Positions 32,262-43,413 of a stretch of DNA of 64,000 bases are shown piece after piece. The notes under the pieces are model-generated. The model saw nothing but the letters and a program-made list of their open reading frames with translations, was not told the DNA's origin and did not search any database. Each line of letters starts with the position of its first letter. The stretch's first letter is position 1. Source of the stretch: Haliclystus octoradiatus. Lineage: Eukaryota > Cnidaria > Staurozoa > Stauromedusae > Haliclystidae. The position numbers and the translations under genes are program-made. The DNA lies in the NCBI GenBank assembly GCA_916610825.1, contig OU744447.1, positions 9,903,751-9,967,750 of the forward strand, given 5' to 3'.

Positions 32262-32345
32262 AATAATAATAATAAATTTAGTTTTATATAGCGCTTAAAC
32301 TATAAGGAATATATTCTAAAGCACTTTACAAGAGTATCTTTGTTT
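32262..32345 (+). repeat. TATATAGCGC...AAAGCACTTTACA repeat tail
   Basis: AATAATAATAAATTTAGT, TATATAGCGCTTA and, after a short spacer, TAAAGCACTTTACAAG form an imperfect inverted pair often seen in invertebrate interspersed repeats. AT-rich degenerate AAAATGTT units follow at 32384-32455. Confidence 0.45.
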
Positions 32346-32610
32346 CGATAAAGTATAAAAGAATCAAATACCTAGTAAAATTTAAAATGTTAAAATGTTT
32401 ATGTTCAAAATGTTCAATGTTAAAATGTTTAAAATGTTCAATGTTTAAAAATTCAAACGCAATATTATATGCAATGTCTTTATCGTGTAAAATATACAAT
32501 ATTGAATAAGTGTGTTTTTAAATTCCGCTTGAAGTTGTCCAAATTTTGAGCATTTCTGATATATTCAGGTAGTACAGATGGTTTTGACAAACACTTTCTA
32601 ATTTGTTTGA

Positions 32611-32831
32611 TGTCATATAATCCCCTGGAGGCTCTGGAAGCATACTTTTCCTATGTGGATTTTCATTGTGGCATTTTGATCAAACCAAGCTCCGAGATTC
32701 TTCACATGGCTTACAGGCGTGATGTTAGCATTTCCAACATTCAATTTGTTAATGGATAGCTTTGCTAATTGCTGCTGAAATCCAATAACAATAAAATCCG
32801 TTTGGTAAATTGGTTTGGTACAACATTTCAA
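32611..32831 (-). mobile_element. LINE reverse transcriptase fragment (CR1/L2-like)
   Basis: The minus strand reads TDFIVIGFQQQLAKLSINKL, then VGNANITPVSHVKNLGAWFD and MKIHIGKVC. This is the RT block that follows the catalytic site in CR1/L2-type LINEs. It is short, without the rest of the ORF. Confidence 0.82.
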
Positions 32832-32849
32832 GCATGGATTAAATGGAAC

Positions 32850-33190
32850 AGAGGCTGAAATTGTTGCAACATTAAAAGAGGAAGAACGTAGCCCTATAGC
32901 ATACGTTATGGGAGCTGTAATTGCTAAGTGTTTTGTTAGTAAATTGTTAAGTCAAATATTATTGTGAAGCTCATCAACGATGAATTTTTAAATCATTTCA
33001 CGGTCAGAGCCCTCTTAATTCACATAATTCTATTCGAGTTTTGTCATGCTTCTATGGATTCGCATAATTATGGAAGAACAAAAGAATCAAAGATCATAAA
33101 GCTCACATGCAACATTTTCTCAAAACGATAAGAAGGCTTTGACCGTGAATCATGAAAATGTAAATTGGATTTTTGAAGGGTTCACAATGA
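32850..33190. other. Intergenic, nothing recognised
   Basis: AT-rich, no domain or repeat family recognised. Confidence 0.35.
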
Positions 33191-33474
33191 AATTTATTTG
33201 AAACGAGAAATAGGGAATTGTTCAGCATATTTTTATGAACACTTTTACGTGATTTTCATGTTGCCCGGAGAAACCTACCGTTTTAGTTCTGTGGCGCTCG
33301 GTCTTCTCGGGGAGGGCCAAAGATATACTTTCATCACTGATCTGCGCTATCCAGGGTTCCAGCTTCATTTTTGTAATTGTTGCCTTAACAATCCCAATAG
33401 AAGAATACACGTCAACTGGTGATTCTCTAACATTTTCCAAGGGTAACCGTTCTATTGTTCTCCGTTCAGCTCTT

Positions 33475-33828
33475 TCAACTTTGCCACCTCTGACGGTTTT
33501 GAGGTAAATTTCGAACTGGTATGCTTCCAGTTATCAACATTCTTTGCTTTGAAAATACATCAATATCAATATTATTAAAGTGGATTTCATATAAATAAAA
33601 AGTGTTATTTTCAAACTGCCTTCTGAAGTTGTCATCCTTCTGTCGGGTATTACACACTATTCTGATCCACTCTGCTCTAACAAATTGTTTCTTTCCTTTT
33701 GTTTCCTCTTCATCGCTTTTACCACAGGTAGGAATTTGAGAAAATGATATAGGCCTATCAGGATAATCTGGATGTTTACATCCGCGGGCATTAAAACATT
33801 TGTAAAACCAACAATTTCCACCTCCCAT
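33475..33828 (-). pseudogene. THAP-like zinc finger fragment, probably degenerate
   Basis: 117 codons from ATG. The layout is THAP-like: an early Cys pair (NCWFYKC), SFSQIP, W in AEWIRIVC, then FYLYEIHF and SIPVRNLP at the end of the domain. THAP domains bind DNA through a C2CH zinc site. Here the ICSxHF position reads LYEIHF, so the third zinc Cys is replaced by Tyr. The frame ends soon after the domain, and another frame (33222-33505 region, reading VERAERRTIERLPLENV) continues openly and ends at a possible donor, suggesting a frameshift or a missed intron. Whether this is a dead THAP transposase (P-element type) or a decayed host gene is not clear. Confidence 0.5.
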
Positions 33829-33839
33829 TCTGATTAATA

Positions 33840-34290
33840 ATGATTAATTAAAGCGATCAACTTATTTTAGGTCACTTTGTTTGTTTTGTTATTTCCTGCG
33901 TGTCCTCGATTCCACTTGCTCGTCACGTGGTACCGTCATTAAATCCTAACAAAAACATACGGTCGGGGTAACAATACACTTCATAACCAGTCTATTCTAG
34001 TAACTTTGTTGAGACCAACAAGAAAATACCGAGATAATTCATATTGATTAAAAGAACAGAGCTTGCACCCAACCTCAACAATTGCTGATTGGTTCAGAGC
34101 GAATTCTTACAACAACAAAGTAAAAGAATCTGTAGATCTATACTTTGATCTTATATGCTTCTCATATCTTCAAATAAATCTTCGCTGCCACATGCATTTT
34201 ATATGATCAAAACGGGATCATTGCAAGGCGTTATTTTATGGTTTACCCCCAAAATAAGCTTAAACGGCCACAAAACACTGTTGATTGATT
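33840..34290. other. Intergenic, nothing recognised
   Basis: Upstream of the THAP-like fragment. No domain, RNA gene or repeat family recognised. Confidence 0.35.
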
Positions 34291-34299
34291 TGTTGTAGG

Positions 34300-34640
34300 A
34301 GTCACCAAATGCGAAAACATCACACGAGCTTTGATACATTGGCTCCCAATTAAATATCGAATTGTGTTTAAAGTTGTGTTAACTTTTTATAAATCTCTAA
34401 ACAGACTTTATTGCGGGCTTTATTGCCAACTATCTATCGAGCAAAGTACATTATGAAAAGATAGTAGGATATTACACTCCACAAACAATGAACTGCTACA
34501 TCGGTCAAAAGCCCAATCAAAATCTTATGGTGAAAGAGCATGTTCAGTATGCGAACAAAGGTGATGGAATGCTGCTGTGCCTTTCAATATCCGTATAGCT
34601 AAAACAATCGATCAGTTAAAAAAACACATATATATAAAAT
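34300..34640 (+). mobile_element. LINE ORF2 C-terminal relic
   Basis: Plus-strand pieces read ALIHWLPIKYRIVFKVVL, then NNELLHRSKAQSKSYGERA and NIRIAKTIDQLKKHIY. This is the tail of CR1/L2-like LINE ORFs (HWLPV-RI-K..., SYG-RAFS, FK-LKTHLF). Stops and a frameshift separate the pieces. Confidence 0.75.
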
Positions 34641-35535
34641 CACTGTAGAAATCCCATATCAGTTGCGTGACAACTAATACAACATGTTTCGGGTTAAGAA
34701 TTCAACCTTCAAGTCTTGCTGGTATTAACCGAATGCACTAGACCGACTACAATTCTACGTCACACATAACGATTTTTCCATGATAGTATAGTCAAGTTTG
34801 AGATAATAACCCGATAACACGCATTTTCACAATTCCGTTTTGACTTCTCTTGCATAGGGAAAATCTCATTTTAAATTTCATATGGAATAGTATGTAACAC
34901 TTCAATGGCATGAATCATGGGATACATCAAAAAGAAACTCTATAATTAGACTCTTGAAGTTGCTTAATTATTAGTGTTATCTTATTATTATAGAATTTAT
35001 GTGTACCAAGCCCAACTGATAGTTATTCTATGTGGTCATGGCATTCTTAGATAACAATTTTGAAATGACTATAAGGAGGGCATTGTCCCGTGTGCGGGCC
35101 CGTGTGTAACTCAATTATTAAGGATGGGATTCCACTATGCCGTGAATAGCCATATTCGAACGTAGAGGTTTTCGTATCGATTAGGCATTCGAATTACATT
35201 AAACCAAAGTAATCAATTATGCGAGGATTTCTTCTGCAGAGCAAATCTACTCTCTTACGACCGATGTGTAAAATTGTGCCTCTATACGTATACTTTCTGT
35301 CAAATGCCGTTCTGTAATCGATCGAATCCGGTATGTGTTGCTATCACATACATTATTACATATTTTTTGCCAATCAGAAGTTAGTGAATTATTGAATGCA
35401 CGGTGATTGGCGGTCTGTGTACTCGTCAGAGTTGTGCTATATAGAGTGTATTCCAGCAAACCGGTATATGATTTTTAATCTTATGGCACAATACTTATCC
35501 GTTACGAATTCTATTCAGTATATACGATTCACCTC
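34641..35535. other. Intergenic, nothing firm recognised
   Basis: No gene recognised. The sequence from 35240 onward leads into a short repeat shared with 24518-24566 and may belong to one undefined element. Confidence 0.35.
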
Positions 35536-35580
35536 TGCAATACTCGAGAGATTTTCGAATGCTGCTCTAGGGATTTGTCA
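35536..35580. repeat. Short repeat shared with 24518-24566 (inverted)
   Basis: The reverse complement of this stretch matches the 24518-24566 core (CAGCATTCGAAAATCTCTCG). Confidence 0.6.
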
Positions 35581-35623
35581 AGATTTATAGCAGAAAATTG
35601 ATCCAATCAGTCAAACGTTTTAT

Positions 35624-35733
35624 GTTAAATTCACTGTACAGCAGCCTAATTGTGTTTGAGTTCCCTGATACCAACACTTTGGATGTTGGTATCAGAGAAC
35701 CCATAACACGGCTGCCATGCAGTAACCCTTTAA
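35624..35733. mobile_element. Short MITE, TTAA-type, relative of 23874-24067
   Basis: The two arms share CTGATACCAACAC and the GGGTTCTCTG and CAGTAACCCTTTAA blocks with 23874-24067, but almost no loop remains. TTAA is at both edges. Confidence 0.75.
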
Positions 35734-37592
35734 TGAAGAATGGATTTAGTTTTAGTATACAAATTATCAAGTAATAAAGATAAAATTATTATCAAAATCA
35801 TTTTTAACATTGTGATCTTACTTACTACGCTTCTCCTAAAACATTCGATAATTATTATCGTGGCATTTTGAGAGTAGTTTTGTTGTCATGGTGTTCTAAC
35901 TCTCAGATAAGCTGGTAAAGATTTTCGCTTCATATCCGAAACAACGATTTGCCTCCATACCTATTGGGTGTGGTATGTGTCACATAATTGTTTATGTTTT
36001 TCTCGTTTTTTGTCTACGCTAGAAGCTTCTGCAGATGCTTGAATGTGGATGATTTGGAAATATATGTGAACACATAATTGTATATTTGCTGAAGATTCTC
36101 TCAAAATAAATCAAATCTTAAGAATAATTATCTGATTCCGTATATGTCGTGCAGTAAAAGGTTATGTATTTATCCCTGAACTGAAAAATATTACAAAACA
36201 GGTTTGACAGGTTTATTATGAGGGTATATGTTTGCATTGCCTAACCCTAATCCATTCATGCGTATCTTGATTATGAGTATGTGCCATTAACCGATATTGA
36301 GATTGCGTATTTAACAACGAACTCCTATGGCTGACATCATGCAATAAAAGGTCGTACTAAATTTTCAAACCAAACTCATATAAATGCAATCATGCTTGGC
36401 AGATAATAATCTTAAGCTGTCTTTAGGTGTCAAAGTTTTTTCAATCGGCCATTTATCAATTGCAAACGATTGGTCGTTGTGAGTATTACTTAATTTGTTG
36501 TCTAATTATCTATTGCAATTCGATGGTGCAGCCATCCCCACTGCTAGTCCTGCTGGCCAGTGCTTGCCTTAAACAATCTTCAAGGCGCAAATCTACCATA
36601 TGCAGTCTATATAGTACATTCGCAATATTCATTAGATTTAGAATTTTAGAACCAAAACTATTGGTAATACAAGTATTGGATCATATTTTGAATACAATTT
36701 TGAATGATGTCAGCTGTAAGTGGTGTACCTAGTCCAAATCTTTTCATCTTCAAGAAGAGCTGGAAACACAGTTGAATACTTCAGATGTATCTCTAAATGT
36801 GCAACTTTTGAAGATGTTTTGCTGAGTTATTTTCTACAGCTGCGTACGTTATGAAGTGATTTTTAATCATCAAAACTTTTCAATATTTGAAGAATTACAG
36901 AACAACTAACACGAAAATATCAAAGAATTACAAAGAATTAAAGTTCATTATAATATTCACAGCTAGAATGCATTGATCATCAAATGATCAAAACAGAACA
37001 TTTATCAAGTAGCTTTTTAGTAGCTTAGTAACTTGGTGGCAAAACATCAGCTGAGTGCTTGATAAAGAAATATGCAGAGCATATAGAAATGAAATCAAAG
37101 ATAACTTCAATGTATGTTCACATTTCATCTACATATGAAGTGAGTTAAGATTGGCCGTCGTCATCCCGGCATTAGCATATTTGAAATGCATTTGATGCTA
37201 ATCTGTCTAGAATACCTTAACGATTATAATTTGAAATTATTTCTGATAACCACATAACATAGTGATGTAGACCTGTAACTATTTGATTTTATACACGTAC
37301 CGTAGAGTTGTGTCTTTAAGTAACAATTTTTGCCTTGCTTTTCGACCAGGACAAAAGAAAACTTTCAAAATTTTGAAATTGTTCTGTATTGATTATCTGA
37401 AATTTCATTTGGACTTAGGGAAATCCACCCATGAAAAAAATGGCATGTCCCCTTATTGGATTTATGGAAATACGGGCCCAGGGCCAAGAAGAAAGTAACA
37501 GACATATAACCCTACAACATTTGTAATTGACCAACTGGATCTATCTTTGCTCATTACTAATCTGTATTTATGTATTGTATAGGGGTTGCAGA
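35734..37592. other. Region upstream of the endotoxin-like gene
   Basis: No gene or repeat recognised. Just before the proposed start lies TATTGTATAG followed by GGGTTGCAG, two possible splice acceptors, so a 5' UTR intron is possible and the upstream in-frame ATG at 37527 may be intronic. Confidence 0.35.
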
Positions 37593-38921
37593 ATGCATTA
37601 CTTCAATGTCATTTTTTCCTGTTTGGCATTTGCAGTCATTTTCTCATGTGTGACTGATGCAAATAAAGTTAAGAAAATTGATTCTTTAGTGGGTGGATAC
37701 GACGGTGAAAACGAGGAGCCACCAAAAAGATTGCCTGGTTTGGCCGGGGAAGAAGAGAACTCAGGCTCTGGTGAAGAAGAACAGGAATCAGGACCAGATT
37801 TGAACTTAGAGGATGTGGAAAAGATCAAAAAGGAGATCAAGGACAAACTATCAATGAAAGTTCCTGGCATGAAATCACCAAAGCGAGAAAGTCTAATATC
37901 ATTAAGAAAAGATGAAAAGAAAGCATATGATACAATGAAACAAATAATGGTCCGTTTGCTATTGATTTCTAAAGTAACACTTGGTCAAACACCGGTTGGT
38001 CATGTCGTCGCACTCTTCATTACTCTGCTTGATACAGCTGTCGAGCAAGAAGGAAATATTTGGAATCAAGTTAAAGATCAAGTTCGTTCAAAGATTAGTA
38101 AAGCTCTTACACGTTATCATTTTGATTCGTCACGCGGACATTTCGAGAAATTCCAAACCATGATAAAAATTAAAAAGGAAAACTTTACGATTGATGATCT
38201 TGTTGAAATTGTTTCAAGCAAACATGATATGCTACCTTTCAATTACCGTGATGTCGGTTACAGTGAAGAATTGGCTACATTACTTCCTACTTGGACAATT
38301 TTTCTCACAGCTGCCTATTTACAATTGATTACAGAGGGCAAGATACAAGACAGGTGTGCTCTTGCTAAGCAACTGATAGTAGTTAGGGAAGATACCATAA
38401 AAACTGCCAAATCTCTTTTCCGTAAACGTTATAAGAGTGTTGATGGATCGGATACCGAAAAACGCAAACCGGATTATCCTTGTATCGGCCTAACATGCTA
38501 TTTGACTTATCATCTTACATTTACTGACAGATTCGATGGTGTAGAATACCAAAAGCCACTACATGCAGTTGAAGGCATTTTTCGATCTATACAAGCTGAG
38601 GTCGTAGATTCGGTGATGAGAGTTTTGGTTGAACCAATGAATAACTTCTTCAATAAAGATATATGCCTCGAAGGGTGTGAATGTCCAAAGCCGATTATCA
38701 AGGCTGAAATAAATTACTCCTATCCGAAGGAATGCTACGGTTCCACGAAAGCAAATTGGCAATGTACCCTCCCCTGTGATGAATATAATTCAAATTATAA
38801 GTGGTGTCCTTTTATTAAATTTAAAGCAGTTTATGAATTCCGTATACTTTACAAAAATTTTGTTGGTGATCGTTGGGAGTGTTGTACGAAACCGGATTGG
38901 GATGCCTGTATGGCAATATGA
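37593..38921 (+). CDS. Secreted protein with delta-endotoxin N-terminal-like helical domain (complete)
   Basis: 442 residues from the ATG at 37593, chosen because it begins a clean signal peptide (MHYFNVIFSCLAFAVIFSCV, cleavage near TDA); an earlier in-frame ATG at 37527 would give an odd extension. An acidic linker follows (GEEENSGSGEEEQESG), then a helical domain whose blocks follow the order of bacterial Cry domain I: hydrophobic helix with IWNQVKDQVRSKISKAL (helix 2/3-like), ATLLPTWTIFLTAAYLQLI (helix 5-like), REDTIKTAKSLFRKRY (helix 6-like) and FRSIQAEVVDSVMRVLVEP (helix 7-like). Cry domain I inserts into membranes. The tail of about 85 residues has many Cys (CLEGCECP, CTLPC, WECC) and replaces Cry domains II and III. 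The gene has no coding intron, unlike its neighbours. Membrane action is inferred, not shown; the homology is remote. Confidence 0.68.
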   Translation: MHYFNVIFSCLAFAVIFSCVTDANKVKKIDSLVGGYDGENEEPPKRLPGLAGEEENSGSGEEEQESGPDLNLEDVEKIKKEIKDKLSMKVPGMKSPKRESLISLRKDEKKAYDTMKQIMVRLLLISKVTLGQTPVGHVVALFITLLDTAVEQEGNIWNQVKDQVRSKISKALTRYHFDSSRGHFEKFQTMIKIKKENFTIDDLVEIVSSKHDMLPFNYRDVGYSEELATLLPTWTIFLTAAYLQLITEGKIQDRCALAKQLIVVREDTIKTAKSLFRKRYKSVDGSDTEKRKPDYPCIGLTCYLTYHLTFTDRFDGVEYQKPLHAVEGIFRSIQAEVVDSVMRVLVEPMNNFFNKDICLEGCECPKPIIKAEINYSYPKECYGSTKANWQCTLPCDEYNSNYKWCPFIKFKAVYEFRILYKNFVGDRWECCTKPDWDACMAI

Positions 38922-39478
38922 TGATTACCTTAATTATTTACTTACTTATGCGGTGGACACTTTGAGGAAAAGAATCAGCGTGAAAAGGACATTGATTGTT
39001 GAGAATTTCAATGAATGTTGTTATAATTAGCTAACTTTGTTACATCATAGTCTATGAATAGAAACATTTTTTCTATATTTCTATTACAAGTAATTCAATA
39101 CCTTTAATTGATTGTCTCAGGTCTACTACAAAATGTATGGCTCATTTATTTCTTTGTTGATCTTGTATGGTCTTTACTGTGCGAGTTCCTTCATGAAAAT
39201 ATGTGTTAATTAATATTAATATATTAATAGTGTTTTCATATCGCATTACGCTCTGGGGGTAATTCCCATTACGCTTTGACGGGTTATTCAAACAAAACTT
39301 TGACGGAATGACCAGAAAAATTCTATTCATTTCATGAAGAAGATACTCCTAAGAAGAAGATACTCTGAAAAAGATCATGCTCCAATATATATTTTGTTTA
39401 CACAATTTTTGTTAAACCTGTCGAATGTTAACCAAAAAATGTTAACCAATTATTTCTGAAGATTTTGGATCATCAACT

Positions 39479-39749
39479 AAGTTATACTGGGCATATATAG
39501 GCAAACTCATTTGACTCATATCAAGTAAATTTACCCAGTATGACATCGTGAATAAGCGATAAAATCACTCGGAGGACCTCGGTCACTATTCAATGGTAGC
39601 CAACTCGGGCTCGTAGTCTAATTGTTAAATAGTTGCCACTATTCCACTTATAAACTGCGATCTGTCTAAGTCGTCAATTTGGCTTAATATATTCAAGCTT
39701 CACTTATTGATCTATATACAAAATACTTTAAATAAATCAGTTAGGAGTT
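39479..39749 (+). repeat. Diverged interspersed repeat, block B copy
   Basis: Counterpart of 3600-3870; related to 43911-44181. Confidence 0.42.
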
Positions 39750-40016
39750 TATTTAGTAGCAAACCTGGCCTTACCAAAACCTCTGAACGCAAATGTTTTT
39801 GAAAACGTTTTGGCATCTATCTCCGTCGCCATCCTCAAGTCGAAATAAAATTAACTCAACATCAGATTTTTGTTCTTGTAGTAGTAGTTTACTAACTAAT
39901 TACCTTGAGAAGTTCCAGAAACTTGAATATATGATACTAATTTGAAATTATTTAATCCAGATGAAGATGCAGAAACTGTTTCCCTAAGAAATACATCTTT
40001 CATTTTCATTTTTATG

Positions 40017-40279
40017 CCCGGGGGGTAACTCCACTGTGATGGCTATACGTGGACGTGCTACTTTTTTTGGGTCCATATTCCAGCTGAGAAAAAACTTTTT
40101 GGGTATGAGATTTCAAATTTTGGAGCTTTTGGGTGTCCTATTTTTGAATTTTTGAAAAAATTTGCATCATTTTTGTGTATTTACCTAAAATCAATCAACC
40201 TGCTAGAACTTTTTGGGTACTTCACTTTTTTCCAAAGTGGCACCTCCCCGTCCCTGAAGAGCTGGAGTTACCCCCCGGG
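40017..40279. mobile_element. CCCGGGGGGTAACTCCA MITE, block B copy
   Basis: Counterpart of 4138-4400, with the same perfect 17-bp inverted ends and TTTTATG(C) flanks. Confidence 0.8.
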
Positions 40280-40769
40280 TTTTATGCTGAAAGTGTCAAA
40301 ACAGTGTCGTTTTGTGTGGTTAGACTTCTCCTCAGAGACATAGACTATATTGTAGAAAAACTTCAAGTAATTGGAATTTAGATAGCCATATCTCTTTTTG
40401 GCTGTCTCACTAAACTCAACTTTAACTTTGCGTTAAAGGTTTGTAACTCAATGATTTTATCAAGTTTCCGATTTTACAAAGAGTCTGCAAGCAGGCTAGT
40501 TTCCTATCTCATTTCACTGGAGCGAGGTAAATTCAACAGACCGGTGACAGATTTAAAAAAATCTAAATTAGCCTACTGGTTTCAATTCAAGTTTTGTTTG
40601 TCGAACTAAAAATAGTGTTTAACGAAGAAATTGGAATCGAATAGATTCAATAGATTTCATATGGATTATCCATAGAAAGGAAGGTGCAAGTGTAAGGTGA
40701 CGTGATTGTTGTCGTTGGCTCGTCGCTCGGAGGTGTCAGTCAGTCTAGTAATGATTGGGAAATTTGGAA

Positions 40770-42658
40770 ATGAATGTTTGGATGGTTTTGATACGTTTCA
40801 CATTACTGCGTGTATTATTAGTTGTGTTATGTATGATAAGCATCTACTTGCTGTGTTGGTATCAACTTAGAGTTTTAGAAAATAGAAAACCTATCAAGCA
40901 TGCTAGGCCCATTCTCAATTGGTACTCAGCCAGCAATGTCATATCAAATCCATTAGGCCTAAACATCAGTCATGGTAAATATCAAGATTCTTTAACCAAT
41001 GGTCCATTACCTTTTAATCCTGACATACCTACAGTTAGCAATATAAGCGGGAAAAAACACAGTTTTGATGGAGGTGAAAAATCTACTTTCTTTGTTTCCG
41101 ATGACCGAGTTTTGTTTAGTGAGTTATATTCTACAGTACGGCCACCTTTAGAAAACATCAAATTATTTATTGGAATTATCACTTCATTGAATGGGAGAAA
41201 ACGTCGCGATGCTTTAAGGATGTCTTGGTTAAGAACTGAAAGATATAAAATGGTATGCTATGGTTTCTTTACTTAAATTTGTATCAAGTGTTGATGTATG
41301 GGGAACTGCAATTAAATCTTTCTTTATCATTGTGATGAATTGGGTATCCTGCAACTCCATATTTAAAAAGATGGAGGAAATTCAGAAGATAATGGATGTT
41401 CTTTGAGTGTATGGGCCAAACAAACCTCAATAAAAATCCAGAAAAAAAAGTAAAAACTGTTCTGGAAAACCAGGTCCCTATGAATAAGTTATTGAGTTCC
41501 TGAACAGTTCATGAACCGGTCCATGAACGAGTCAGTCCAGGTCAAATCAAACAGATTCGTTCCAAAAATAAAATATTCACTTGCGATCAAAATCTGTGAT
41601 CCAAATGTTTGGTGTCATGTGCACTTTCATTTCATTAACACACTGTTTTAGCACGGTTTTATCCTTAACACAGGGTTCGACAAAAGGTTCAGCCTTCTGG
41701 AATCCTAGGCGCATTTCAACTTTTTCTTCTGAATTTTCTTGTTGAGGTTTGACCAGAAAATCAATAAAAACGTCAATTTTCTTCTGAATTTTGTCTTGCC
41801 TTCCGGGATCTAGGATCCCAGGATCCCCACTTTTGTCGGACCCTGCCTTAACATATTTAAATGTTTCTATTTTAGGTGAAATACATGTTTTTTACAGATT
41901 CTTTAATGTCGGATAATCTGAACTCCGACGATGTCAAAGATTTGAAAAAAGAATCTTTGTATCATGATGACTTGGTTTTTATGCCAATTAAAAGTGGTAT
42001 TCAATTTGGATTACGAATTTTATATGTTTTTCAATATACCATGTCACATTATAATGCGTCATACATTATGCGACTTGATGATGATGTTTTCTTGTGTCTT
42101 GATCATTTGATGTTTGATATAAAGCATAATTTTCCATCTGATCTATTTTATTGGGGATGGCTACATTGTGATGGACGTGGTGGTGTTTTTATTGATGAAG
42201 GAATTACATTATTTTCACAAGATGTTATTATTGAATTCTTATCACAAGATCCTGAACAAATGTTATGTCATCCGTATGGTGATCAAACTATTGCATTATG
42301 GATACAGACTATAAGATTAAATGAATATTCCCTTTATCATGTTGATCAAAATAGAATCCATCACCATCCATCTGCTTCTAAAGATATAATACTTAAAAAT
42401 AAAAGTAATTTATGTCAAGATTATATTGCTTTACATGGTGTTTATTCGGATGATATGCAAGATTTTTGGCATCGACGTGGTAATGGTCTTGATTATACAT
42501 CGTATAAACATGTTGATGTAGGATCAGTTTGTATACATCCACCATATATGTATTGGTATGTGTTTAGTGGCATTTATTACCATCCACCAAAAAGATGCAT
42601 TACTAAACCATTTTGGCATATTGAAAAAGTGCATTACAAAGGGCGTGAAAACGATTAA
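40770..42658 (+). CDS. GT31-type beta-1,3-glycosyltransferase, two exons (copy B)
   Basis: Exon 1 is 40770-41252 and exon 2 is 41876-42658, encoding 421 residues. The 623-bp intron has GTATGC at its start and TTTTAG at its end, phase 0. It differs from copy A at one silent site (41084). Domains as in copy A: one membrane segment, a stem, RRDALRMSW, then KYMFFTD and RLDDDVF. This is the uninterrupted form of the gene: its intron holds only the hAT MITE. It is expected in the Golgi lumen, adding a hexose in beta-1,3 linkage; the substrate is unknown. Confidence 0.87.
41671..41845. mobile_element. hAT-type MITE, block B copy
   Basis: Counterpart of 9730-9904, with the same CCTTAACA duplication on both sides. 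Confidence 0.9.
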
Positions 42659-43413
42659 TCAATTATGCAATATGCAGGAATATGAATTTTTCAGAATTTT
42701 AGTGGATTCCACGCTGGCTTGATTGAAAATCTTGATTTGCCAATGAAACATATTTTACAGAAGTCTCCATGTATACACAAAACGGATGTTTTTCAATAAC
42801 AAGTAATGTTCACAATGATGACTATTTTTGGATAAATCAAGCATAGACATTTTGGGACAACTTCCATTCCACATCAGCGTGATTTTAGTCCTCAGGTATG
42901 ATCAACAGTGTTTATTTTTAATGTAAATAGTAAATACTCTGAAAACATTATCCAGTTTCATTCATCTTCCAGGCTCTCATTAAACTAAACTCAGTAGACA
43001 AAGCAGTCATGTTTTAAACTTTAGCATTGGCCAATAGCCTATATGTCATCATCATCATCATCATGCAGGCCTATTATATTTATTTATAGGCCCATTGGTC
43101 CTTGTCAAGTGACATTTGTGTTTTTTAAAACGTTTATTCAGCATTATTATGTTTTGTGTGGTCAATTTTCCCGCTGCTTTCTCAGTCATTTTTCAAGTAC
43201 AGTAATCACATTTGATTTATATGTCTTCTGTCATGGTTTGGACATGCTTCAATATTTTATTTTGCTTATTGATTAATTGTATGGCTTTCTTTATTGATAT
43301 CAAATTTCACTGGTTGTCGAATTGTCAAATTGAGAGCATATCTCATATCTGTTAAATTAACCTAGCAACGTGGGTGACTATTTGCTAGTTCACTATAATA
43401 TAATATCTTACAA

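Noticed and set aside
37527..37592. Earlier ATG of the endotoxin-like gene
   Set aside because: It adds an extension before a good signal peptide and crosses possible splice acceptors at about 37580-37591.
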